Of a DNA stretch of 46,643 bases, positions 16,760 to 24,925 are shown piece by piece. The notes beneath the pieces are model-generated. The model worked only from the letters and a program-made list of their open reading frames with translations, was not told the origin of the DNA and did no database searches. Numbering within the stretch: position 1 is the stretch's first letter; every line of letters begins with the position of its first letter. Origin of the DNA: JANYIP01 sp031394045 (GTDB taxonomy: Bacteria > Actinomycetota > Actinomycetes > Prado026); contig JANMWN010000231.1 of the NCBI GenBank assembly GCA_031394045.1, positions 1-46,643 on the forward strand. The letters run 5' to 3'. The position numbers and the translations under genes are program-made.

Positions 16760-18372
16760 GGCTGGAAGTACGGGTCGATGAAGGCGGCTCGGGCCGCTGC
16801 GAGGACGACCGCGTCACCCTCGAGCGAGTAGTCGTAGATGCCGTGGGTGGTCGAGTCCGGTGCGTGGTCGAAGTACAGGTACGCCTTGACCGCCGGCAAT
16901 TGGCGGGCGTCGTCCGCGAAGCCGGCGAAGACGGCCGCGCGCTGCTGCGAGGTGTCCGCCTCGACGCCGAACTCGGCCAGCATCAACGGCTTCGAGGGGT
17001 GCGAGGTGGTCGCCCAGGTGTAGAAGCCAGGGAACGTGCGACCCGGGTTGTCGCCGAAGGTGGACAGCGGCGTGCCCCGGTGCGAGTACGGGTCGTAGCC
17101 GATCCAGTCGACGACGTCGTCCCCGGGATAGAGCTGTGGGTAGACGCCCTGGTCGCCGAAGCCTGCGAAGCCGGTCATGTCCCAGACGACGACGGCGTTC
17201 GTGACGCCGTCGGCACGAAGCCTCTGGACCACGTGCCGGAACATGGCCACGTAGTCAGCAGTGGTGTTGCCCGATCCGGCGCCCTGGAGCTCCTGCTCCG
17301 GCTCGTGGTGGAGGGTGAGGAAGAACGGCTTGCCGGCCAGCCTCGACACGATCCGGGCGGCGGCCATGTCGATGCTTCCGTCCACGGCTCCAGCAGCCAC
17401 CTCGGCCCACGAGCTACCCTGCTCCGGCTTCCAGTTCTCCATCAGCAGCCGGGGGGTCGACGACGCGGTCGTCAGCGCGACCTCGGTGGGTGTGGGCCAG
17501 TCCTCGTCGGCCCGGTGGAAGAAGTGGACGACGCCCAGCGTGCGGCCGAGCTCGCTCTCGAGCCGGGCCAGCGCGTCGGCGGGACCCGTCTCGGTGCCGA
17601 ACGTGTTGACGGTGGACCCGAACCAGGCCCCACAGGCTGGGACCAGCAGCGCGGACGTGTCGCACTGGCCGCGCTGGACGAAGGTGATGGTCAGGACGGG
17701 CCGGGCGGTGGCGTCGACCGCCTCGGCCGAGGCGAACGCCAACGCACTCTGCTCGCCGGTCACCGAGGTGACTGCGAGGGCGAGGTCGCCGCCGGTGGTC
17801 GGGACGGCAGCGGACAGCGAACCGAGCGCGATCCGGGTGCCGCCGCTGGCTGCCACCGCGGCCCGGCCGAGCACGCGGCCCACCACGGGTGCGTTGGCCG
17901 CGTCCAGTGTCGCGGCCGCCCAGCCGGTGCTCGTCGAGTACACGCGTACGACCGGCCAGGTGCCGGTGCTGCTGGCCGGACCGGAGAGGCCGACCTGGGC
18001 TAGCGAAAGGGTCGCCGTGATTTCCGTCGCGTCCACAGGCAGGGGTGGCAGCGTGAACTTCAGGTACGTGACCCGGCCGTCGAGGCCTTCGTCGCCGGCC
18101 ATGAGAACCGGAGAGGAGCCGCTCGGCGTGCCCGGACGTGACGGGTCGGCGTAGCCGTCAGCAGTCGCGGGCAGGGTCGCCGTGGTGGCGGGTACCTGCG
18201 GCGGCGGCTGCTGCGGCGGTGGTGGCTGCGACGCGACCAGCGCGTCGGTCGGCGACCCACCACCGGAGACGGACGCGGCAGCGGGGATGGCCATCACTGC
18301 CACCAGCGGAGCAGCCAGCAGCACGGCCATGAGCCGGCCGGGCGGCCGCGTACGGGGAGATGTTCTGGTCAC
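16756..18372 (-). CDS. Secreted GH26-like glycoside hydrolase with an N-terminal DNRLRE-type domain
   Basis: The protein has 538 residues from the GTG at 18372, which gives a basic n-region and a normal signal peptide; an ATG at 18330 is the alternative and would leave more room after the PHO-like site. After a Pro-rich linker, residues about 70-235 form a beta-sandwich of the DNRLRE type (ADGYADPSRPG, VTYLKFTLPPLP, VLTITFVQRG). The C-terminal 290 residues resemble GH26: LTLHHEPEQE with the probable acid/base Glu at about 357, WIGYDPYS, and LMLAEFGVEAD with the probable nucleophile Glu at about 467. GH26 enzymes cut beta-mannans and related glucans. It is the first gene of the pst run and is coupled to pstB, an unusual association. 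Confidence 0.75.
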   Translation of the reverse strand: MTRTSPRTRPPGRLMAVLLAAPLVAVMAIPAAASVSGGGSPTDALVASQPPPPQQPPPQVPATTATLPATADGYADPSRPGTPSGSSPVLMAGDEGLDGRVTYLKFTLPPLPVDATEITATLSLAQVGLSGPASSTGTWPVVRVYSTSTGWAAATLDAANAPVVGRVLGRAAVAASGGTRIALGSLSAAVPTTGGDLALAVTSVTGEQSALAFASAEAVDATARPVLTITFVQRGQCDTSALLVPACGAWFGSTVNTFGTETGPADALARLESELGRTLGVVHFFHRADEDWPTPTEVALTTASSTPRLLMENWKPEQGSSWAEVAAGAVDGSIDMAAARIVSRLAGKPFFLTLHHEPEQELQGAGSGNTTADYVAMFRHVVQRLRADGVTNAVVVWDMTGFAGFGDQGVYPQLYPGDDVVDWIGYDPYSHRGTPLSTFGDNPGRTFPGFYTWATTSHPSKPLMLAEFGVEADTSQQRAAVFAGFADDARQLPAVKAYLYFDHAPDSTTHGIYDYSLEGDAVVLAAARAAFIDPYFQP

Positions 18373-18390
18373 GAAGGATGGTCTAAGCCA

Positions 18391-18423
18391 TCCGGATGAA
18401 CGACGTCGGTGCGCAGGATGAAC
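18391..18423 (-). promoter_or_regulatory. PHO-box-like triple repeat upstream of the pst operon
   Basis: Three 11-nt units are in phase on the minus strand: GTTCATCCTGC, GCACCGACGTC and GTTCATCCGGA. The outer two match strongly and the middle one poorly. A palindrome (GGATGG/CCATCC, 18376-18393) with a possible -10 (TAGACC) overlaps its downstream edge. The site lies only 19 nt before the chosen GTG, which suggests either a leaderless mRNA or use of the ATG at 18330. Confidence 0.5.
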
Positions 18424-18524
18424 AGGGGACAAGCAACTGTTCACCTGGCGTTGGGCTGCCGATGAAGTCCTTGTAGGACCATCGAATTGAAGGTACCAAC
18501 TGACACAGAACGGGCACCAGCCCC

Positions 18525-18749
18525 ATGAGCATCAGGATCGTGAACCCCGGCTCCGACGCCCGACGTGGGGTCGAGATGCTGCGCACCGCCCAGCACCTGA
18601 TCGTCGAGGCGGCCGCCATCCTCGGGGCCAACCCGGAGGACGGCGGGCTCTGGGACGCGCTGGGCCTGATCGCTGCAGAGCGTGGCGCGGCCGAGGCAAT
18701 TCTCGCCAACAAGCGGCGGACTACGCCGTCGGGACGGCAGTGCGCCTGA
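18525..18749 (+). CDS. Small hypothetical protein
   Basis: This 74-residue frame has strong third-position GC and a plausible helical protein (RRGVEMLRTAQHLIVEAAAIL, then GLWDALGLIAAERGAAEAIL). It is transcribed divergently from the GH26/pst operon and overlaps the end of the GlxA-type gene tail to tail by 29 bp. There is no clear Shine-Dalgarno site. No family recognised; it could be cytoplasmic. Confidence 0.45.
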   Translation: MSIRIVNPGSDARRGVEMLRTAQHLIVEAAAILGANPEDGGLWDALGLIAAERGAAEAILANKRRTTPSGRQCA

Positions 18750-19692
18750 ACGCGCGGCGGTAGGACTGCGGCGTCGTGTGCCGATGCTGCTGGAAGTGGT
18801 GGCGCAGCACCGCGGCGGTGCCGAAGCCGGACCGCTCGGCGACCAGCTCGACCGGGTCGTCGCCGTCCTCGAGCAGCCGCTCGGCCAGCAGCAGGCGCTG
18901 CAGGGTCAGCCACGAGTACGGCGTGGTCCCCGTCTCGGCCCGGAACTTGCGCGCGAACGTACGCGGCGAGGTGTGGTTGCGGGCCGCGAGCTGCTGGACC
19001 GTGAGCGGCTCGTGCAGGTGCTCGACCATCCAGGCCAGGGTCGGCGCCAGGGTGTCGCAGGTGGCACCGAGCACGGGCGTCTCGACGTACTGGCGCTGGC
19101 CGCCGTCCCGGTGCGGCGGGATCACCATCCGGCGTGCGACTGCGTTGGCGACGCGGGTACCGTGCTCGGAGCGCAGGATGTGCAGGCACGCGTCGATGCC
19201 GGCGGCCGACCCGGCGCTGGTGACCAGCCGGCCGTCCTGCACGTACAGGACGTCGGGGTCGATGTCGGCCGTCGGGCAGACCTCGAGCAGCTCGTCGACG
19301 TGCATCCAGTGCGTGGTGCAGCGCCGCCCGTCCAGCAGCCCGGCCTTCTGCAGCACGAAGATCCCTGTGCAGACGGTGAGCACCCAGGCACCCCGCTCCA
19401 TCGCTGCCCGGACCGCGGCGGCGACCTCCGGGGACACCTGGACGTCGGTGCCCATCGCCGGGATCCCGATCATGTCGGCACTGTCCAGCCGGTCCAGGTC
19501 GTGCGTCGGCGTCAGCCCGTACCCCGCGGTAGTGGTCACGGGGGCAGCCCCGGGGCTGCAGACCGCGAAGTCGTAGCGAGGCAGGCCCTGCGCCGATCGG
19601 TCGGTCCCGAACACCTCGCAGAGCACGCCGAGCTCGAACGGGGCGACGCCGTCCATCACCAGGACAGCCACGTCGGTCAGCACGGGGACCAC
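18721..19692 (-). CDS. GlxA-family AraC-type transcriptional regulator
   Basis: This is a 323-residue protein with the two-part GlxA layout. The N-terminal DJ-1/PfpI-like domain (1-170) has VAVLVMDGVAPFELGVLCEVFG and the nucleophile-elbow-like VCTGIFVLQKAGLLDGRRCTTHW. The C-terminal AraC domain (about 215-315) carries two helix-turn-helix motifs (LTVQQLAARNHTSPRTFARKF and VELVAERSGFGTAAVLRHHF). Such regulators sense small metabolites and activate nearby or catabolic genes. The GTG at 19692 lacks a good ribosome-binding site; the GTG three codons later is equally possible. Its target is not evident. Confidence 0.88.
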   Translation of the reverse strand: MVPVLTDVAVLVMDGVAPFELGVLCEVFGTDRSAQGLPRYDFAVCSPGAAPVTTTAGYGLTPTHDLDRLDSADMIGIPAMGTDVQVSPEVAAAVRAAMERGAWVLTVCTGIFVLQKAGLLDGRRCTTHWMHVDELLEVCPTADIDPDVLYVQDGRLVTSAGSAAGIDACLHILRSEHGTRVANAVARRMVIPPHRDGGQRQYVETPVLGATCDTLAPTLAWMVEHLHEPLTVQQLAARNHTSPRTFARKFRAETGTTPYSWLTLQRLLLAERLLEDGDDPVELVAERSGFGTAAVLRHHFQQHRHTTPQSYRRAFRRTAVPTA

Positions 19693-19777
19693 TATGCACG
19701 CTGGTTGGCAGTATGTCGACGAGAGATGGCATCTCTGCCACTCGTGGCGTGATATCTACTGCCGGATCATTTCTGCC

Positions 19778-19936
19778 ATGAACACTTCAGTCCTCGTCTT
19801 CATCATCTTCGGGATCCTCTGGGGACTCGCCATCCTCGGTGGGCTCGGCGTCGGCGGGTCCGGCGCCGACTCCCGCGACCTCGGCGAGCGGGAGCACGGG
19901 CAGGAGCGCCGGTGGAGGTCCCTCCTTTCGCGCTAG
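19778..19936 (+). CDS. Possible small single-helix membrane protein
   Basis: This 52-residue frame starts MNTSVLVFIIFGILWGLAIL, one clear transmembrane helix, followed by a charged tail (DLGEREHGQERRWR). Third-position GC is high. It overlaps the stop of the GcvT-like gene by 4 bp tail to tail. No ribosome-binding site is visible, so it may be spurious. Confidence 0.35.
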   Translation: MNTSVLVFIIFGILWGLAILGGLGVGGSGADSRDLGEREHGQERRWRSLLSR

Positions 19937-21018
19937 CCCCGCGGGATCCTCTTGTCCGGGTCCTTGACCGAGAGCGGGGCGACCGTCGCGTCGAACCCTG
20001 CGACCAGGAGCTCGTTGCCGTCGACCGCCTCGGCAGTCGTGAGCATGGCGAGCCCGATGGGCCCGAAGGTCGGGCTCAGCACCCGGCTCGACAGGGTCCC
20101 CACGACCGAACCGTCCTTCACGACGGCGGAGCCCACACCGGGCAGCTCGTTGCCCTGGATGAGCAAGGTCTTGAGCCGGTTGGGCGGAGCCGCGGCTACC
20201 GCCACGAGCGCATCCTTGCCGATGAACTCGGCCGTCGACCCGATCGCGACCATCCGGTCGAGGGACACGTCGTACGGCGTGTGCTCGTCCGGCGTGTAGT
20301 CGGTGCCATAGATGATCAGCCCGGCCTCGATCCGGGCGGGCTCGATCGTGTCGAGACCGATTGGCACGGCACCGGCCTGCTCGAGGGCGGTCCACAGTGA
20401 CACCGCGTCGTCGGCGTCGGGGATGAGCTCGAACCCGAGCTCGCCCGAGAAGCCCGTACGCATGACCCACGTCGGGACGCCCGCCACCTCCAGCCGCTCG
20501 GTGAAGAAGTGGAAGTAGCGGACCGAGCCCAGGTCCGTGGTGGTCAGCGACTGGAGCACCTCGCGCGAGCGCGGCCCCTGCATGGAGATCAGCGGCATCT
20601 CCCGCGTGCAGTTGACGAAGGCGAAGTCAAGGCCGGCGGTGTGGCTGGCCCAGTAGCCGCCGAACCCCGACGTGTTGGTCAGGACCCAGTAGTGGTCCTC
20701 GGCGTGCTTGAACACCGTCCCGTCGTCGACGATCGTCCCGTCGGCGTTGACGAAGGCGCCGTACTTCACCTGTCCGACGGCCTGCGCCCCCAGGTCGCCG
20801 GTGAAGACCCGCTGGATGCCCGCCTTCGCGTCCGGCCCGGTGACGTCCCACTTCACGAGCGGGTAGACGTCCCAGATCGAGACGCCGCCGCGGATCGCGT
20901 CGTAGCCGGCCCGTCCGTCGCCGAACCCCACGGTCCACAGCCACCCGTCGTCGTCGCGGAAGGTCGCGCCGCGCGCTTCCTGAGCGGCGTGCAGCACCGA
21001 CCTGATGGGTTCGGACAT
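19933..21018 (-). CDS. GcvT-family aminomethyltransferase/demethylase-like protein
   Basis: This is a 361-residue protein; the ATG has GGAGGAA 5 nt upstream. It has the GcvT fold signatures: GVSIWDVYPLVKWDVTGPDA, VFTGDLG, YWVLTNTSG, GPRSREVLQ, RTGFSGELGFELI and IGLDTIEPARIEAGL. These families transfer one-carbon groups to tetrahydrofolate; members include glycine cleavage T protein, DMSP demethylase DmdA and aromatic O-demethylases. No gcvH, gcvP or other glycine-cleavage gene is nearby, so a stand-alone demethylase or oxidase-like role is more likely. It stands alone, divergent from the EamA transporter, with which it shares a 100-bp promoter region. Confidence 0.8.
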   Translation of the reverse strand: MSEPIRSVLHAAQEARGATFRDDDGWLWTVGFGDGRAGYDAIRGGVSIWDVYPLVKWDVTGPDAKAGIQRVFTGDLGAQAVGQVKYGAFVNADGTIVDDGTVFKHAEDHYWVLTNTSGFGGYWASHTAGLDFAFVNCTREMPLISMQGPRSREVLQSLTTTDLGSVRYFHFFTERLEVAGVPTWVMRTGFSGELGFELIPDADDAVSLWTALEQAGAVPIGLDTIEPARIEAGLIIYGTDYTPDEHTPYDVSLDRMVAIGSTAEFIGKDALVAVAAAPPNRLKTLLIQGNELPGVGSAVVKDGSVVGTLSSRVLSPTFGPIGLAMLTTAEAVDGNELLVAGFDATVAPLSVKDPDKRIPRG

Positions 21019-21118
21019 AGGGTTCCTCCGTTCATGAGCCATCGTTGGCGCCGTCCTGCCGAGAATGGCCACGTTACTGTCCCACGGATCAGCAGCGCGA
21101 GAAGGGGGGACGAGCAAC

Positions 21119-22096
21119 ATGTCTGAGCGGCCGCACAGCTCCGGGGCGGCCCAGGCGGCCGGGGCGGGAATGTCGCGCAGGGGCATGACCCTGTTTGCGG
21201 CGATGTCGGTCATCTGGGGCATCCCCTACCTGCTGATCAAGGTGGCGCTCGACGAGCTCAGCCCGTCCTTCCTCGTGTTCGCACGTACGGCCATCGCTGC
21301 CGCCGTACTGCTGCCGATCGCGTTGCGCCGGGACATGGTGCGACCGGCTCTGGTGCACTGGCGGCCGTTGCTGGCGTTCGCCCTGCTCGAGATCGCTGGA
21401 CCGTGGCTGCTGCTGGGCCACGCCGAGCAGCACATGACCAGCAGCCTGGCCGGTCTGCTCATCGCGACCGTGCCGCTGGTAGGCACCATCGTCGCGTGGC
21501 GGCTCGGAGACGCTTCCGCAGTCGCGGGGACCCGGGTACTGGGGCTGCTCATCGGCCTGATCGGGGTCGCCGCCGTCGTCGGGCTGGACCTGGGTGCGGG
21601 CGCCACATCGGGCATCGCCGTCGTCGAGGTCCTGCTGGTGGCCGTCGGCTACTCCGTCGCCCCGATCATCGCCTCGCGGCAGCTCGCCGGCGTAACCCCG
21701 CTCGGGATCATCGCGGTCTCGCTGACCGGTGTGGCTATCGCCTACTCCCCGGCGGCGCTGGTCAGCGCGCCGCACAGCTGGCCACGCGCCAACGTCGTCG
21801 GCGCCGTGCTCACGCTGGCCCTGGTCTGCACGGCCACGGCCTTCCTGCTCTTCTTCGCCCTGATCGCCGAGGTCGGCCCGGTGCGGGCCACCGTGATCAC
21901 GTTCGTCAACCCCGCCGTCGCGGTGGCCCTTGGGATCAGCATCCTGGGCGAGCAGTTCACCGCCGGTATCGCCATCGGATTCCCCCTAGTGCTCCTCGGA
22001 AGCTGGCTGGTGACCCGCAGGGGCACGCCGTCGACATCGGCGCCGAAGACCGTTGACCGCCCCGGGACCTCGAGCATGGTCGAACGCCAACCCTGA
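21119..22096 (+). CDS. EamA/DMT-family transporter
   Basis: This is a 325-residue protein with ten predicted helices in two EamA repeats (first WGIPYLLIKVALDELSP, second from about GIAVVEVLLVAVGYSV). AAGGGGGGA precedes the ATG, so the longer 5' frame is rejected. The drug/metabolite transporter family exports amino acids, metabolites or drugs; the substrate cannot be read from sequence. It is divergent from the GcvT-like gene, which might mean a shared substrate. Confidence 0.85.
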   Translation: MSERPHSSGAAQAAGAGMSRRGMTLFAAMSVIWGIPYLLIKVALDELSPSFLVFARTAIAAAVLLPIALRRDMVRPALVHWRPLLAFALLEIAGPWLLLGHAEQHMTSSLAGLLIATVPLVGTIVAWRLGDASAVAGTRVLGLLIGLIGVAAVVGLDLGAGATSGIAVVEVLLVAVGYSVAPIIASRQLAGVTPLGIIAVSLTGVAIAYSPAALVSAPHSWPRANVVGAVLTLALVCTATAFLLFFALIAEVGPVRATVITFVNPAVAVALGISILGEQFTAGIAIGFPLVLLGSWLVTRRGTPSTSAPKTVDRPGTSSMVERQP

Positions 22097-22247
22097 GAAC
22101 ATCGGCAGACGGCACGCACGCTGAGCGTCCCGGCGCAGCATGGCCCGAGGCGAGCAGAGGTATCAGACCCACGTCCCGAGCCTCCTCTCCGAAGAACCGG
22201 CTCCCGTCGCACCCGTGGGCTGCCGCCGACCCGAAGGGGAATCGACC

Positions 22248-22685
22248 ATGGCTCGCTCCCGCGCACTGATGGCGTTCATCGGCCGTACCTTCCCGGCCGT
22301 GCATGACGTGGTCCCGCGAGCCGGCCACGCGGTCGAGCCCTTCCTAGCCGGTGACCAGCCGCTGCCGCCCGTACGCGTGGGAACGCTCACCGCTGAGGAG
22401 ATCTTGCGCATCTCCGGCATGGGCGAGACGTTCCACCTGGACCTGACGTCGTTCGACGAGGGCGACGACTGGTGCCCGACCTGGCCGAAGAAGCCGCACC
22501 TGCCACCCGGCCGGGTCCCGCCGGATCCGGGCCCGGACTGGCTGCTCGGGTATCACCTCGGTCTCGCCTCGACACTGACCGCGGCCGAGGTAGAGCTTCG
22601 CGGCACACCTTCGGGCGAGCTCGCCGGGCACCTGGCCGGACGGAGCATGCAGGCGCTCGACACCGGGCTGGCCGAGCGCCTCTGA
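22248..22685 (+). CDS. Hypothetical protein of 145 residues
   Basis: The ATG follows GAAGGGGA at good distance. The protein has no signal peptide or helix. It is rich in Pro and Trp in the middle (DDWCPTWPKKPHLPPGRVPP) and helical at the end. No family recognised. It ends 28 nt before the ApbE gene and may be its operon partner. Confidence 0.6.
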   Translation: MARSRALMAFIGRTFPAVHDVVPRAGHAVEPFLAGDQPLPPVRVGTLTAEEILRISGMGETFHLDLTSFDEGDDWCPTWPKKPHLPPGRVPPDPGPDWLLGYHLGLASTLTAAEVELRGTPSGELAGHLAGRSMQALDTGLAERL

Positions 22686-22713
22686 CCGGCCGCACCCGAC
22701 TAGCGTCGGGCAC

Positions 22714-23469
22714 GTGACGACGACACCCGCGCGGCGCAGCTGGGTCGAGCAGATCATGGGGATACCCATCAGTGTGCTGGCGCGGGGCGAGGGTGCCGGC
22801 GCCGCCGGGGCCGAGGCGGCCGTGCGTCGCGTGCTCGCCGAGCTCACTGACGTCGACGCGACGTTCTCGCTCTACCGCGAGGACAGCGAGGTCAGCCGGC
22901 TGGCCAGGGGTGAGGTCGAGCTGGCCGGCTGCAGCCCCGACGTACGCGGGGTGTTCGCCCGCTGCACCTGGGCGCGCGAGCTGACTGGAGGCCTGTTCGA
23001 CGCGATCACGCCCGAGGGCAGCTGGGACCCGACGGGACTGGTGAAGGGCTGGGCGGTCGAGCGCGCGTCGCATCAGCTGGCCGGCGCTCCTGACGTCGAC
23101 TGGTGCCTGAATGCGGGCGGTGACGTCGTGGTGCTGTCGGCGAGCGGCCAGCCCTTCGTCGTCGGAATCCAGGACCCGCGCGACCGCGAGAAGGTGGCGG
23201 CGACGATCTCCCGGACGAGTGGTGCAGTCGCCACGAGCGGCACCGCGGCCAGAGGCGCGCACCTGTACGACCCGCGGACCGGTACCGCGACAGCAAGTCG
23301 CTGGCTCTCGGTCACCGTGATGGGTCCGTCGCTCGAGACCGCGGACGTGCTGGCCACGGCGGCTTTCGTGGCCGGGGACCGCTGGGCCGAGATGCTGCCG
23401 GCGGGGTACGAGGGCCTGGCGATCGCAGCCGACGGAGCGATGTCCCAGTCGCCTCCCAGACCGCTCTAA
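22714..23469 (+). CDS. ApbE-like FAD:protein FMN transferase
   Basis: This is a 251-residue protein with ApbE motifs: QIMGIPISV, DATFSLYREDSEVSRL, a DPTGLVKGWAVE block, NAGGDVVV and the Mg-site region ATSGTAARGAHLYDPRTG. ApbE attaches FMN to Thr/Ser in SGAT-type sites of exported redox proteins. Here a protein with such a site is encoded two genes downstream. It is short, without a signal peptide, as in several cytoplasmic-start actinobacterial versions. Start is the GTG at 22714. Confidence 0.88.
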   Translation: MTTTPARRSWVEQIMGIPISVLARGEGAGAAGAEAAVRRVLAELTDVDATFSLYREDSEVSRLARGEVELAGCSPDVRGVFARCTWARELTGGLFDAITPEGSWDPTGLVKGWAVERASHQLAGAPDVDWCLNAGGDVVVLSASGQPFVVGIQDPRDREKVAATISRTSGAVATSGTAARGAHLYDPRTGTATASRWLSVTVMGPSLETADVLATAAFVAGDRWAEMLPAGYEGLAIAADGAMSQSPPRPL

Positions 23470-23503
23470 GGAAGAACCCAGAAAGTCCAGGCATGGTCCA
23501 TTC

Positions 23504-24925
23504 ATGACGGCGAAGCTCGCGCCCAGTCAGCCGGTGGCTGCGCGCAGCCCCGCGCGGCGCCCTCGCGTGCGCCCCACGCGGGCGTGGTGGCGGCTGAGCG
23601 TGGCCTCCGCCACCTGGGTGAGCGCGCTGATCGTCGCCTTCTTGTGGCTGAAGGGCGGAGCCGCTCACAACCTCGTGGCCTCCCCCGCGGACTTCTTGAT
23701 GTCGGTCGCCCGGCTCGCGGGGCTGATCGCCTCGAACCTGTTGCTGATCCAGGTGTTCCTGATGGCCCGGGTTCCCATGATCGAGCGCAGCTACGGGCAG
23801 GACGAGCTCGCCCGCAAGCACCGGCTCGTCGGCTTCTGGTCCTTCAACCTGCTCGTCGTGCACGTCGTCCTGATCACCTTCGGGTATGCCGTCGCGGACC
23901 AGACCGACGTGCTGCACCAGACCAAGACCCTGCTGACGTCGTACCCCGGGATGCTGCTCGCCTATGCGGGGGCCGCGGCGCTGACCCTGGTCACGGTCAC
24001 GTCGATCCGGATGGCTCGGCGGGTTCTGCGCTACGAGTCCTGGCACCTGCTCCACCTGTACGCGTACGTCGGTGTCGGGCTCGCGCTGCCGCACCAGATC
24101 TGGACCGGGTCCGACTTCGTCAGCTCTTCCCTCGCCAGGGCGTACTGGTGGACGGCGTACGCGCTGGCCGCGGGCGCTGTGGTCGTGTTCCGGGTCGGCA
24201 TGCCGATCTGGCGGACCCTGCGGCATGGCATCACCGTGACCTCGGTGGTGCGCGAGAGCCCGGACGTCGTGACGGTACGCATGGGCGGACGTGGCCTGTC
24301 CAAGCTGCCTGTCCAGGCGGGGCAGTTCTTCATCTGGCGGTTCCTCGACGGCCCGGGCTGGTCGCGCGGCAACCCGTACTCGTTGTCGGCGGCGCCTCGC
24401 CACGACCGGGTCCAGATCACCGCCAAGGACCTGGGCGACGGAAGTTCCAGGTTGGCGAGCCTCCGGCCAGGCACGAAGGTCATGGTCGAGGGCCCGTACG
24501 GCCGGCTGACCGGCGAGCACCGCGTCGGGACCAAGGTCGCGATGCTGGCTTGCGGGATAGGCATCACCCCGATGCGGGCGCTGCTCGAGGACCTGCCGTA
24601 CGCCCCGGGCGACGCGGTGCTGGTCTATCGGGCCCGGAGCGTCCCCGACCTGGTCTTCCGCGCGGAGCTCGACCGGCTCGCCAAGCGTCGAGGCGTGACG
24701 GTGCACTACCTCACCGGTCCGCGGATCCGCTCCCGCTCGTCGTGGCTGCCCGAGAGCGGCGCCGCGTGGAACGACAAGGACGCGCTGCGCCATCTGGTCC
24801 CTGGACTCGCCAAGCACGACGTGTTCGTCTGCGGGCCGGACGAGTGGATGGACGCAGTGGCGGCCGCCACGGCCGCCGCTGGTCTGCCGCCCGCGCAGCT
24901 CCACCAGGAGCGGTTCACGTGGTGA
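23504..24925 (+). CDS. Membrane ferric-reductase-like flavoprotein with NAD(P)H-oxidoreductase domain
   Basis: This is a 473-residue protein. Residues 30-240 contain about six helices of the ferric-reductase-like transmembrane type, with His residues spaced for haem binding (RKHRLVGFWSFNLLVVHVV and WHLLHLYAYVGVGLALPH). Residues 245-473 form a ferredoxin-NADP reductase module: RGNPYSLSAAP (flavin site), GTKVMVEGPYG, ACGIGITPMRALL (NAD(P)-site) and the terminal VFVCGPDEWM. It probably moves electrons from NAD(P)H across the membrane to the exported FMN protein. It overlaps the next gene. Confidence 0.88.
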   Translation: MTAKLAPSQPVAARSPARRPRVRPTRAWWRLSVASATWVSALIVAFLWLKGGAAHNLVASPADFLMSVARLAGLIASNLLLIQVFLMARVPMIERSYGQDELARKHRLVGFWSFNLLVVHVVLITFGYAVADQTDVLHQTKTLLTSYPGMLLAYAGAAALTLVTVTSIRMARRVLRYESWHLLHLYAYVGVGLALPHQIWTGSDFVSSSLARAYWWTAYALAAGAVVVFRVGMPIWRTLRHGITVTSVVRESPDVVTVRMGGRGLSKLPVQAGQFFIWRFLDGPGWSRGNPYSLSAAPRHDRVQITAKDLGDGSSRLASLRPGTKVMVEGPYGRLTGEHRVGTKVAMLACGIGITPMRALLEDLPYAPGDAVLVYRARSVPDLVFRAELDRLAKRRGVTVHYLTGPRIRSRSSWLPESGAAWNDKDALRHLVPGLAKHDVFVCGPDEWMDAVAAATAAAGLPPAQLHQERFTW

